From contig NZ_BBIS01000030.1 in NCBI RefSeq assembly GCF_000730605.1, positions 102,735 through 166,734 on the forward strand: a stretch of DNA of 64,000 nt. Direction: 5' to 3'. Source of the DNA: Pseudomonas monteilii NBRC 103158 = DSM 14164 (GTDB lineage: Bacteria > Pseudomonadota > Gammaproteobacteria > Pseudomonadales > Pseudomonadaceae). This document shows positions 7,497 through 16,898 of the stretch, one piece after another. The notes below the pieces were generated by a model. The model did not search any database. It saw only the letters and a list, made by a program, of their open reading frames with translations, and had not been told where the DNA came from. Each line of letters starts with the position of its first letter. Position 1 is the first letter of the stretch. The position numbers and the translations under genes were made by a program.

Positions 7497-8396
7497 ATGA
7501 CCCCGACCCTTGCAAACCTGCTGCGCCTTGCCGTGTGTGCCTCGTTGTTCGGCGCTGCCAACCTGTCCCATGCCACCGAAGGCGGCGGCACGTCTTACCC
7601 GCTCGGTGCCGAAAACTACATGTCCGGCGCCATGCCACCACCGGGTTTTTATGGCCAGCTGTTCGTCAACCACTACGAAGCCGACAACCTGCGTGGCAAC
7701 GACGGGCGCAAACTACCGGTGGACTTTCGTGTACGTGCCAACGCCATCGTGCCGCGGTTGATCTGGGTGAGTGACTACACCGTGCTAGGTGGCAGCCTGG
7801 CGTTGCATGCCATCGTGCCGCTGGTGGATGTGAGGGTCTCGCTCAATGGCCAGTCGCAGCACAACAGCGGCCTGGGCGACGTGATCTTCGGCCCGGCGCT
7901 GGGCTTTCACCACAGTGACAAGTTTCACAGCATCCTGGCCTTCGACATGATTGCCCCCACCGGCCGCTACGACAAGAACGACCTGGCCAACCCCGGGCGC
8001 AATTACTGGGTGTTCGAGCCGGTGTATGCGATGAGCTACATCGACCCGGCCGGGCTCAACCTGGATGCCAAGGTGATGTACGACTTCAACCGGCGCAACC
8101 CGGCCACCGATTACCGCTCGGGGCAGGAGTTTCATGTGGACTATGCCGTGGGATGGGGGCTTGGGAATGGCTGGGTGCTGGGGGTAGGGGGGTATTACTA
8201 TCGGCAGACGACTGACGACCGTCAGGACGGTGAGCGTATCGAAGACAACAAGGGGCGCAGCTTTGCCATCGGCCCGTCGATCAAGTACAGCGGCAAGGAT
8301 GGCTGGTTCGTGACGGCGAAGTGGTCTAAGGAAACCGAAGTGCGCAACCGCGCCCAGGGTGATGCTTACTGGTTGAAGCTGACGCTACCCTTCTGA
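7497..8396 (+). CDS. Outer-membrane protein of the phenol meta-pathway (MetA/SphA-like) family
   Basis: A 299-residue protein with an N-terminal signal peptide (LLRLAVCASLFGAANLSHA, cleavage near residue 25). The rest is rich in aromatic residues alternating in beta-strand fashion and ends in LKLTLPF, typical of an outer-membrane beta barrel. It resembles the COG4313 family encoded beside phenol and alkylphenol catabolic genes, thought to take up hydrophobic aromatic substrates. The ATG at 7497 follows AAGAAAGG; a longer frame starting inside dmpP is rejected. AACAACAA (7475-7482) precedes the ribosome site. Probably co-transcribed with dmpKLMNOP. Confidence 0.85.
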   Translation: MTPTLANLLRLAVCASLFGAANLSHATEGGGTSYPLGAENYMSGAMPPPGFYGQLFVNHYEADNLRGNDGRKLPVDFRVRANAIVPRLIWVSDYTVLGGSLALHAIVPLVDVRVSLNGQSQHNSGLGDVIFGPALGFHHSDKFHSILAFDMIAPTGRYDKNDLANPGRNYWVFEPVYAMSYIDPAGLNLDAKVMYDFNRRNPATDYRSGQEFHVDYAVGWGLGNGWVLGVGGYYYRQTTDDRQDGERIEDNKGRSFAIGPSIKYSGKDGWFVTAKWSKETEVRNRAQGDAYWLKLTLPF

Positions 8397-8402
8397 AAAT
8401 GG

Positions 8403-8439
8403 GGCCAGTGCAGACATTACAAGGCTGCCTGTACTGGCC
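8403..8439. terminator. Bidirectional terminator-like hairpin
   Basis: GGCCAGTGCAG at 8403-8413 pairs with CTGTACTGGCC at 8429-8439 (one mismatch) across a 15-nt loop, in the 49-bp gap between two convergent genes. No clear U tract. Confidence 0.5.
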
Positions 8440-8445
8440 GATTCA

Positions 8446-9144
8446 TCAGGCCACATCTACCAGCACGATCTCGCTGTCTTCGATGGCGGTCACCCGCAAC
8501 ACTTCTTCCTGCTCGATCGCCACGCCATCACGCGCCTTGGCCCGCAACCCGTTCACCTCCACCAGCCCCTTGGCCGGCACCAGGTAACCCCGGCGTGCGG
8601 CATCGAAGCGGTACTCGGCAGTTTCACCCGCACGCAAGGTAGCAGCCACCAGCCGCGCATCGGTGCGAATCTGCAGGCTGTCTTCATCGCCCACGCGGCC
8701 GCTGGCCAGGGTCACGAAGCCTTCACCACGTTCGCCTTTGGGGAACGGCCGGGTGCCCCACTGCGGTGCTTCACCGGTGCGCTCCGGCACGATCCAGATC
8801 TGGAAGATACGGGTATCGACGTCCTCCAGGTTGTACTCGCTATGCACGATGCCGGTACCGGCGCTCATTACCTGCACGTCACCGGCTTCGGTGCGGCCCT
8901 TGTTGCCCAGGCTGTCCTGGTGGCTGATCGCGCCTTCACGCACATAGGTGATGATTTCCATGTCGCGGTGCGGGTGCGGCGGGAAACCGCTGCCGGCTGC
9001 GATCAGGTCGTCGTTCCATACCCGCAGGTTGCCCCAGTGCATGCGCGCCGGGTCGTAGTACTCGGCAAACGAGAAATGGTGGTGGGCGTCGAGCCAGCCA
9101 TGGTTGGCGTGGCCGAGGCTATCAAACGGTCGCAGTTGCAGCAT
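8446..9144 (-). CDS. Pirin family protein
   Basis: A 232-residue bicupin of the pirin/YhaK family. The N-terminal cupin carries the metal-ligand pattern FPPHPHRDMEI followed by AGTGIVHSEYN. Family members bind Fe or Ni and some have quercetin dioxygenase activity; the substrate here is unknown. It is convergent with the phenol operon and monocistronic. The start has an AAGGAG-type ribosome site upstream. Confidence 0.9.
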   Translation of the reverse strand: MLQLRPFDSLGHANHGWLDAHHHFSFAEYYDPARMHWGNLRVWNDDLIAAGSGFPPHPHRDMEIITYVREGAISHQDSLGNKGRTEAGDVQVMSAGTGIVHSEYNLEDVDTRIFQIWIVPERTGEAPQWGTRPFPKGERGEGFVTLASGRVGDEDSLQIRTDARLVAATLRAGETAEYRFDAARRGYLVPAKGLVEVNGLRAKARDGVAIEQEEVLRVTAIEDSEIVLVDVA

Positions 9145-9363
9145 GATCGTGCTCCTTGAATCAGTGGAATGACGCCATGATGCGCTAAAGAAACATCGAA
9201 AATAAGCGTAAATATCGGCTTAAAATAATCAGTTTAATAGATGTTAATTCTGCTGGCCTTTCTTCGCTTCATCGCCTAATCCACTGATCTGCAAGCATTC
9301 GCTGGCGATTTTCCGTCGATGCAGCGAACATGCCCGCTGATTTTGTTTTTCAACGGAGTGACC

Positions 9364-11835
9364 GTGGCCCACGAGCAACCCCAGGCCCCCGCCGACCTTA
9401 CCCCGCCCGCCCAACTGCCCTGGTTTCGCCGCCTGGTCGCCCGCCTGCTGGGGCGTGGCCTGACCCGCCTGCAGGCTCAGCACCGCGACTCCTGGTTCCT
9501 CGGCCACGCCAGCGGGCAGCGCACGGGCCATGCAGAGGGTGAGCGCGAAGGGTTCGAGCGCGGTCGGGTGGAAGGCTACGAGGCCGGGCGCCAGGTGCTG
9601 GTTATTCGCGATACCCGCCCCGACACCGCCGCCGTGCCTGGCCAGGACGATAACCTGTTCGATGACTGGCGCCTGCCATTGACGGCCGAGCTGAAAAAGC
9701 GCTTCAAGGCTGATGTGGCCCAGCGTCTGCCCGCCGAGGCCCAGCCCAGTGTCGCGCAATGGAAGCTGATTTTCAGTGACACGCCCTCCACCTGCGTGGT
9801 GGCCGGGGCCGGGGCGGGCAAGTCCACGTCGCTGGTGCTGCGCATTTTGCTGCTGCGCCATTACCTGGGCTACGAGCTGGACGCGATGACCGTGGTCACG
9901 TTTACCCGCGAGTCGCGCAAGGACTTCATCAAGCGCCTGATGCAAGTGTTCGCCCTGTGGCAGATCAACCTGCAACCGGTGCAGGCACGCGAGCTGGTGC
10001 GCACCTTCCATTCGCGCATTCTGCCGCTGGTGCGCAGCCTGCCGGGTTTCGGCCAGGTGCGCGCATTCGAGACGCTGGGCAACGAGATGGCCGCCGGGCG
10101 TGAGGCCGAGGCCGACAGCAACCCGTTCGACCTTCGACTTAACGATGCCCAGCGCCAGCAACTGAACCAGTGCTACAGCAGCTTGCTGGGCGAGAGCCCG
10201 CGTTTTGCCGAGCTGGTCGGCCTGTTGCGCAGCGAAGCGTTGCAACTAAAGCCACTGGACCCGAACAACCCCGATGTGCAGAAGCGCGCACAGGTAACGC
10301 AGCTGGCGGCCCAGCGCGACGAAGAGCTGTGCGATGTGATCGAGGACCTGTGGTTCGCCGCTGGTGCCTGGCCGATCAAGGGTATCGAACCTTGCCGCGA
10401 AACCGTCGACATCCGTGGCAGCCGCTTCCATGTGCATGGCCGGCTGGAAGGCCAGGGGCCTTGGGTGGTGCTGGGCTTCGACCCCGCAGAAAGTGCCCAG
10501 TATCAGCGCCCCGGCGCCAAGCTGGCCGTGCGTGCCGAGTGGGCGGTCAAGCGCACCTTGTTGCAGGCCTTCTGCGACAGGCCGCTGATCTGGCTGGACA
10601 ACTACGCCATGGCCCGGCGCCTGGCGGCCTCGCTGGCGGGGGATGCCGTGGCTGGCCCGGGGTTCGAGTACAAGGTCAAGGGTGAGCTGGCCCCGGCGCC
10701 GTTGCTGGATGCCTTTGTCGGCGCGGCCAACTTCATCGAGAACCTTGGCCTGGACGTGAACAACGCGGTGGCGGCGATGAGCTTCCCGTCGGGCGACAGT
10801 GATGCCTTGTTCTTCGAGGCCCTGGCCCTGTACTGGAAAGCCCTGGAGGCGCACCTGCTTGACCAGTCGCCGCCTGTGATGAGCTACAACCGTATGTTCG
10901 CCTTGTTTGGGGAGAACAACCCGGAAAACCTGAAACTGCTGCCCGACCCGCTGCTGCGGCCACTGGCGCACCTGATGATCGACGAGTTCCAGGACGTGTC
11001 GCCGCAGATCGTCAGCTGGCTGCGCGCCAGCCTCGCCGAAATCCGCCGACGCGGCCCGGCCATGCACACCGGGCGCCATGCGCAGCATTCGTCGTTGCTG
11101 TGCGTGGGGGACGACTGGCAGTCGATTTACGGCTGGCGAGGCAGTTCGCCCAAGTACTTCATGGAGTTCACCAAGGCCTTCCCGTCGCCGTCCAGCACCC
11201 GGGTGATGCTGGTCGACAACTACCGCTGCCAGCAGCAGGTGATCGACGCGGCCGAGCACCTGGTCAAGGGTACCCCGGCGATTGCCGGCAAGAAAGCCCG
11301 GGCCAGTGGCCCGGCAGCCGAACTCCCGGGTTCGCCAGTGAAGGTATTCGACCGTGACGAGGCCGCCCTGGGCGAAACGCTGATGGAGCACTATCAGCGG
11401 GGCGAGACGGTGATGATGCTTTACCGCAAGGGCAGCGACAGGGCCTTGATGAACGAGCACCTGCAAAGCGTGCTGCACGCCGAAGCCGCATTGCCGGCTG
11501 AACAGCGCCGGCTGCGCCAGCTGACCTACCACAGTGCCAAGGGCTTGCAGGCCGATGCGGTGTTCATGCTGGGCGACTGCCAGTACCTGACCAGCTCGCC
11601 CTACAAAAACCAGGTGTATCGCCAGGCCGGGCTGGGCAAGGCCGGTGATGCCCAACCGTTCGATACGGCGCAGAAGGAAGAAGTGCAGCGTCTGGCCTAT
11701 GTGGCGGTGACCCGTGCGGTGCAGCATTGCTATTGGCATGTGGAGGCCGCCAATGCTGATGCGGCGGTGGCCTCGCGGGCGTCCAGCCAGGTGGATGGCC
11801 GGCAGGCCTTCTTCGAAGACCTGCGCGGGCAGTGA
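9364..11835 (+). CDS. UvrD/Rep-family superfamily I DNA helicase
   Basis: An SF1A helicase of about 823 residues. Motif I is VVAGAGAGKST, motif Ia VVTFTRESR, motif II LMIDEFQDVS, motif III VGDDWQSIYGWRGSS, motif IV DNYRCQQQV, motif V LTYHSAKGLQADAVF and motif VI YVAVTRAV. A charged, glycine-spaced N-terminal region (GQRTGHAEGEREGFERGRVE) precedes the helicase. The GTG at 9364 is preferred because GGAG lies 6 nt upstream; an ATG at 9319 is in frame but has no ribosome site. Its middle is divergent from UvrD and Rep themselves. A role in DNA repair is likely; the partner is unknown. Confidence 0.85.
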   Translation: MAHEQPQAPADLTPPAQLPWFRRLVARLLGRGLTRLQAQHRDSWFLGHASGQRTGHAEGEREGFERGRVEGYEAGRQVLVIRDTRPDTAAVPGQDDNLFDDWRLPLTAELKKRFKADVAQRLPAEAQPSVAQWKLIFSDTPSTCVVAGAGAGKSTSLVLRILLLRHYLGYELDAMTVVTFTRESRKDFIKRLMQVFALWQINLQPVQARELVRTFHSRILPLVRSLPGFGQVRAFETLGNEMAAGREAEADSNPFDLRLNDAQRQQLNQCYSSLLGESPRFAELVGLLRSEALQLKPLDPNNPDVQKRAQVTQLAAQRDEELCDVIEDLWFAAGAWPIKGIEPCRETVDIRGSRFHVHGRLEGQGPWVVLGFDPAESAQYQRPGAKLAVRAEWAVKRTLLQAFCDRPLIWLDNYAMARRLAASLAGDAVAGPGFEYKVKGELAPAPLLDAFVGAANFIENLGLDVNNAVAAMSFPSGDSDALFFEALALYWKALEAHLLDQSPPVMSYNRMFALFGENNPENLKLLPDPLLRPLAHLMIDEFQDVSPQIVSWLRASLAEIRRRGPAMHTGRHAQHSSLLCVGDDWQSIYGWRGSSPKYFMEFTKAFPSPSSTRVMLVDNYRCQQQVIDAAEHLVKGTPAIAGKKARASGPAAELPGSPVKVFDRDEAALGETLMEHYQRGETVMMLYRKGSDRALMNEHLQSVLHAEAALPAEQRRLRQLTYHSAKGLQADAVFMLGDCQYLTSSPYKNQVYRQAGLGKAGDAQPFDTAQKEEVQRLAYVAVTRAVQHCYWHVEAANADAAVASRASSQVDGRQAFFEDLRGQ

Positions 11836-11842
11836 GAGCCGT

Positions 11843-14800
11843 TTAGCCGCCGAGGGTTTGCGCCTGGCGAGTGAGGCTGGTCAGCAGGCCGGTTTCAACC
11901 TGCTGCTGCTCGGCAGTCAGCACGTCCACCCCCTGGCGGTACTGCTGCTCGTTGATCGGGACGCGACGCAGTATTCCTTGAGCATTCAATGGGCTTTCAG
12001 GCATGACGCCGGCCAGCGCTCGTAGAACAGAACTGTCCAGGGTGGTGACTGGGTCGGCGGTTTCATCCAGGCAGTAGTACAGGTAGTCCAGGCCCGGCCG
12101 CCAAAAATCGGTGATCAGGCCGAACTGTGCGGCATGCTCACGTTTCAGGTACCCAACCCAACCCGGCTGCTGGTTCAACCATTGTTCCCGAGCACTGGCA
12201 TCCTTATCCAGCGCCAGGACCGCAGCTTTCACCCGGTCGATGATGGTCTGGTTGATCCTGGCTGTGTCGCGGTACAACATGCCTCGGCTTGGCTCAGGAT
12301 AGTCCAGCGCGGTGGCCAGAGACTGGCGCAACGCCAGGCGCACCTCGATATCGTCCACCAGCCCCGTTTCCAGGTCGATGTCCGGAAACGCAGAGGGTTC
12401 GTCGAGCACATCGTAAGCGGGAAGATCTTCATCGAAGACGCCATCGAGCAGCGCCTGTTTGCGCAAGGACCTTTTCCAGCTGATACGGTCGGCCAGTTGA
12501 TTGACCTGGTCGCGTCGATACAGCTTGCGATACAGCCTCAGCAGATCGATGGGTTGGCTACCGGCACGGCCTGCGGCTTCGTGGGCCAGTACCTCTATTT
12601 CCAATGCGCTGAAAGCGTCGGCGCCTGCGTCGCCACAGGTTGGGGGGAAGTCGCCAGCCACGGTGGCCAGGCGTTCACGTAGCTCGGTGTCTTGAGCAGC
12701 CTTCTCCAGCAAGTCCCAGACACGTTTCCTCAGGGCTACGGTATCACGCCGCGCTTCCGCCGACTGGGCGAGACGTCCCAGGACCCCTAGCAGTGCCGCA
12801 TTCTCACCTTGGTCGAACAGATCGCTCCACAGTTGCTCCTCCGCATTGCTCGCCTCACCACGGAAAATGCCTTGCCACTGTGGTACGTCCTCTGCGTGCT
12901 CGAATACGTTGACGCCACTGCTGCCCAGGCGCGCACGTGTCTGGGCTTCCAGGGTGTTGTAGTTGAACAGCCAGCGGCGCTCAGGCAGGCGCGCGGCGAC
13001 GTCACGGGCGAAGGGGGTACGCAGCACCCCTGGCAGGTCTGGCAGCGTGCGAATGCGGTTGGAGGAGAGGTTGAGATAGCGCAGTTGGTACTGGGGCTGA
13101 CTCATGAGGGTGGTCAAGCTGTCGGGCCATTGCTGCAGTTCGCAACGTTCGAGGTCCAGGTGGCTGAGGCGGGCCATGAAGCGCAGGTCAGGCGGCAGCT
13201 GCAATGGGTTGCCAGGCATGTGCAATACCATGGGGTGAATCATGTCCTGAAAACGGGCTGCCAGGGTGTCATCGAGTGTGATCTGATTATTGCCCAGGCC
13301 CAGTGCATCCAGTGGCAAGCGCGCAAGGAAACTCAAGCTGGCGGCATCGAGTTGCAGGCGATTGCGGCTGAGGCCGAGTATTCTCAGGCCGGGCATTGCT
13401 TCGATGGCTTGTTGGGCAGTGGCTGTAAGGGCAGTCAAGCCATTGCTTGTCAGGCCCAGCTCGCGTAGCCGTGGCGCAGACTTGAGCGCCTCGAACAGTG
13501 TTTCGGCGTCAATGTCGGGGTTGCCAATGATTTCCAGGTTTTCCAGGTTGGGGAAGTTTGACAGCAAGCCGCTGTCCAGGCGCTGCAGTTGCAGCCCATC
13601 AAGCGTGAGTTGCCGGATATGCGGCATGCGAGCAGTGAACGTTGGCAGCGCTTGCAACTGCATGCGGTCCAGCACGAGTGCCCCGCGTTGCGCGCCGCCT
13701 TCACGCCGGGCAGCACTCATCAGCCGCTCGGCGCACTGTTGGCGATCAAAGCGCTCTTCCAGCGAAGCTGAAGCGTTGGCCCAGCGGTTGAGGTCACGGC
13801 TGAGGGTACGCTGTTCTGCTTCCAGCCGACTGATGGCGATACCCAGGTCGCCCCCTTGGGCAAGATCAGCTTGCAGCGCACTGATTTGCTGGCTGCTGAG
13901 TTCGGGGTAGAGTGCCTGGAGGCGGCGCGCGGCTGGCAGGCCCCGACCACTCAAAGGGTAGCCAAGTTGGCCGTTGGCCATGCGCAAGGGTGAGCGCAAG
14001 CTCGGCTTGATGGGCTGTTGGCCAAGTAGTGAGGCGCAATGCTGGCGATCGGCAAGGGCAAGTTGCAGTAACTGAGCCGAGTCTGCCTGTGGGTGCTCGG
14101 CTTGCAGGGCCTGTTTCAGGCGTTGGCTGTCATCGTTAGCCAGGCTGCGCCTGAACATGCCGAGGATGGCGCGGTCTAGCCGTGCACGGGCTTGCAGGCG
14201 ACGGGCTTCTTCGGCAATGCGAAGCGGCACCCGTCCGTTGGTCAGGCTTAGCCGTTCGGCGTTGCTGATGTTGGCCAGTAACGCTTCAAGCGCACTGTCC
14301 GGCAGGCCGGGAAACTGCCGGGCGAGGGGTTGGGCGGCTGGGGGAAGGACGGAGCGGCGGCTTTGTTGCAGGCTGCTGAACAACGCCTCGCGATGTGCTT
14401 CCAGGTGTGTCGCGAGCGTGTTGTTCAAGGCAGAAGGTCGCTGCTCGGGTGGCGTGTCACCCACCAGTTGCAGCGCGGCCTCTTCCTCCATTTGAGCCAA
14501 CACGGTCTGGCTCAGTTGACCATTGTCCAGATCGGTGCGGGTGACTTCGATTTCTACCTGTCCCGTCGAATGGGGTGGGCCGTAGCGCACAGACTCGCCC
14601 CAGGGTTCTGGCCCTTTGTAAACCTTGAGTACAGTCCCCTCAGGCCACCCCGGCAGGCGCAGCAGTTCAGGTAAGGCAAAGTTCTTGTACGCTGCCAGCG
14701 GCAGCCCATGGCGTACGCGATCAATGATCTGTTGAGCCTCGTTGTCGAGTTGCAGGCGTTGCAAGGTGTCGATCAACAGAGCGGGTGGGCGTGAGCCTGT

Positions 14801-16723
14801 TGCCTGTTTACGGCGTAATACACTTTCATCGGTACCGGTACTGCGCATGGCGTAGTCCAGCTCGCTTTCGTCCAGGCCAGTGGTGTAGTTGCCCAGGCGG
14901 CTCATGAGTTGCTGGTGGTCCCATTCCAGCGGTTGTTCATGGTCGAGTTGCCAGCGAGCGTCACCATGATGCAACAAGCGCGGCGCATAGGCCTGCGCAT
15001 CATCGGGGTGGCGCACGCGCCATTGTTGCTCAGCGTCCTGAAACACTTCGTATAGCGTCCCATCCAGCTTCAGGTAGGTCTTCCCATCGAGGTGCACATG
15101 GCCGAGCGAATCGGGTTGAGTTTCCTCAGGGATAGCCGCTGGGCTTGCATACGGCTTCATGTCGGGGTACCAGAGCACTTCCTGATCTTCGTGCCACACA
15201 CTCGTCAGTGCATCGACGAAGCCTGATGCCTGAACGATCTTGGCGCCTACCGCAAAACCGGCGATGACCGCCGCATTGATGGCCAGTGATTCCAGTTGCA
15301 CCAGCGCTTGCTGGCTATCGCCTTCTTCCCAGGCCTCGAACCCGGTGAACACAGAACTCATCAGGTCGTAGGCGAAAACGCCAAGCATGACCGTGTTCAG
15401 CCCGGGCACGAAGAACGCAGCCACGTTGAGCACATTCATGCCCATGTCGAACCAGTGCTTCAGGCGCTGGTTGCGGGCCTTGGCGTCTACGTCGGCAGTG
15501 GGGACAGCAATGGTTTTCGCGTCGGCCTTCATGCGCGCAAGGTGCGCGTTGTACAAGGTGGCCCAGGGATCAGTGCGGATGGGCGAGGGGGTGAAAGGGA
15601 GTACAGGCTTGTGTCGGGGTCTGCGTATGCCTGCATCGTCCTTCTCGAACAGCGCGTTCTCCAGCTTGTCGGCCAGCTCCTGTTGCCTGTCCTTGTAGGC
15701 GAAATGGACCAAGGCACGACGGAATGTGCTTTGCAGCAAGCGGCTGCGCAGGTGCTTGCCTGCTGCCTGGCGTGAGGCAAATTCCCTGACCGGGTGCTCG
15801 TTGTCTTCAGGTATGTAAACAATGCACGGGTTTATCTGGCCAGGCTCGTCGGGCCCGATGAACAGGATTTCGTGGATGGGGATACCGAACAGGCTGAAGT
15901 TCCAGCAGTGCAACGGCTGCTTATCGTAGGTGGGGTGGGGCTTGCCATCGCATAACTGAATGAGCGCATTGCCTGCGCGGTCGCTCAACAGGCCTTTGAG
16001 CGTTGCGATCAGTGCCTGCACCCTCAAAGCTTCACGGCTGGCTTGAATCGACAGGCGCTGGATTTCAGCGCGGTTGTCGCCCTCGTGGGTTGCATGCAGA
16101 TGGTCTTGATAGCGCTGGCCAAGGTCCAGCGCCCGACAATGCTTGACGAAGTCCGCCATCGTCAGGCCTGGCAAGGGTGTCTCGCTGCCTGCTGCACGGG
16201 TGAGCCTGCTGTAGGCGCCTACTTCATCCAGGCCCTCGAAGTTGTGCAGAGCCGCCTCCAGCAAGCTGCGTGCTTGCGGCTCGCCCACGGGGCGGGTGGC
16301 CAGCACATCCACCTTCCGGTCAGGGAACAAAGGCACTTCCAGGTCGGGAACGCCGGTCCAGATATCGGCATCGGCTTCAAAGGGCTGGAAGACATACTGC
16401 GCTCTGTCTACGGGCACATTCACTTTCAACCGCTCGGTCAGCAGAGGGGTGCTGAAGGTGATGATGTCTTTGAAGCCCGCAAGCGCTGTCTTGAGTTGCG
16501 CCAGGCATTTGTTTCGCACTTTGATGGCGTTGCGCAACTGCTCGCGCGCGGGCGCATCGGCAGTGGCGTACCATGTGTAAGGGGTGCCATCTTCAGCCAG
16601 ATAGTCCCTGCGCAGGCTTTGCACCACTTTTTGCGTGTGTGCGGGGTGAAGCGCCTTGCTCCATTTCGGCAATGCGCGGGTTATCTGGCTTTGATGTAGC
16701 GGCGTGGGGTTTGTCATGGTCAT
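11843..16723 (-). CDS. Large LRR / NEL-type E3 ubiquitin ligase domain protein (effector-like)
   Basis: A 1626-residue protein. About residues 1-400 look like the N-terminal domain found in large Pseudomonas LRR-NEL proteins. Hydrophobic helices follow at about 430-510 (VLNVAAFFVPGLNTVMLGVF). Leucine-rich repeats lie at about 1010-1235 (LRILGLSRNRLQL, LRYLNLSSNRIRTLP), then an IpaH-type NEL domain containing CGD at residues 1363-1365, which matches the catalytic cysteine motif (CxD). IpaH/SspH family enzymes transfer ubiquitin in eukaryotic hosts; that role here is inferred. Initiation at the second Met (16717) would space better from AAGAGG. No secretion genes flank it. It is convergent, with a 7-nt gap, to the helicase gene. 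Confidence 0.85.
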   Translation of the reverse strand: MTMTNPTPLHQSQITRALPKWSKALHPAHTQKVVQSLRRDYLAEDGTPYTWYATADAPAREQLRNAIKVRNKCLAQLKTALAGFKDIITFSTPLLTERLKVNVPVDRAQYVFQPFEADADIWTGVPDLEVPLFPDRKVDVLATRPVGEPQARSLLEAALHNFEGLDEVGAYSRLTRAAGSETPLPGLTMADFVKHCRALDLGQRYQDHLHATHEGDNRAEIQRLSIQASREALRVQALIATLKGLLSDRAGNALIQLCDGKPHPTYDKQPLHCWNFSLFGIPIHEILFIGPDEPGQINPCIVYIPEDNEHPVREFASRQAAGKHLRSRLLQSTFRRALVHFAYKDRQQELADKLENALFEKDDAGIRRPRHKPVLPFTPSPIRTDPWATLYNAHLARMKADAKTIAVPTADVDAKARNQRLKHWFDMGMNVLNVAAFFVPGLNTVMLGVFAYDLMSSVFTGFEAWEEGDSQQALVQLESLAINAAVIAGFAVGAKIVQASGFVDALTSVWHEDQEVLWYPDMKPYASPAAIPEETQPDSLGHVHLDGKTYLKLDGTLYEVFQDAEQQWRVRHPDDAQAYAPRLLHHGDARWQLDHEQPLEWDHQQLMSRLGNYTTGLDESELDYAMRSTGTDESVLRRKQATGSRPPALLIDTLQRLQLDNEAQQIIDRVRHGLPLAAYKNFALPELLRLPGWPEGTVLKVYKGPEPWGESVRYGPPHSTGQVEIEVTRTDLDNGQLSQTVLAQMEEEAALQLVGDTPPEQRPSALNNTLATHLEAHREALFSSLQQSRRSVLPPAAQPLARQFPGLPDSALEALLANISNAERLSLTNGRVPLRIAEEARRLQARARLDRAILGMFRRSLANDDSQRLKQALQAEHPQADSAQLLQLALADRQHCASLLGQQPIKPSLRSPLRMANGQLGYPLSGRGLPAARRLQALYPELSSQQISALQADLAQGGDLGIAISRLEAEQRTLSRDLNRWANASASLEERFDRQQCAERLMSAARREGGAQRGALVLDRMQLQALPTFTARMPHIRQLTLDGLQLQRLDSGLLSNFPNLENLEIIGNPDIDAETLFEALKSAPRLRELGLTSNGLTALTATAQQAIEAMPGLRILGLSRNRLQLDAASLSFLARLPLDALGLGNNQITLDDTLAARFQDMIHPMVLHMPGNPLQLPPDLRFMARLSHLDLERCELQQWPDSLTTLMSQPQYQLRYLNLSSNRIRTLPDLPGVLRTPFARDVAARLPERRWLFNYNTLEAQTRARLGSSGVNVFEHAEDVPQWQGIFRGEASNAEEQLWSDLFDQGENAALLGVLGRLAQSAEARRDTVALRKRVWDLLEKAAQDTELRERLATVAGDFPPTCGDAGADAFSALEIEVLAHEAAGRAGSQPIDLLRLYRKLYRRDQVNQLADRISWKRSLRKQALLDGVFDEDLPAYDVLDEPSAFPDIDLETGLVDDIEVRLALRQSLATALDYPEPSRGMLYRDTARINQTIIDRVKAAVLALDKDASAREQWLNQQPGWVGYLKREHAAQFGLITDFWRPGLDYLYYCLDETADPVTTLDSSVLRALAGVMPESPLNAQGILRRVPINEQQYRQGVDVLTAEQQQVETGLLTSLTRQAQTLGG

Positions 16724-16898
16724 GACCTCTTGCGTAGAGGGGATAGTCCACGCTCTTCAAGGCGCCGTGGTGCGGTAGATAGTTGTCGGTAACGGTCGGT
16801 CTTGCGCATGCGTGGGTCGGTGAGGGGCCAGCAGCAGGGGGCGATCTGCGAGAGGGTGAGGCAGGCCATGGCGCAGGCTTCAGCCAAGGAGAATTGCA

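Noticed and set aside
10246..11739. Reverse open frame of 497 codons opposite the helicase
   Set aside because: Shadow frame; all SF1 helicase motifs are on the forward strand.
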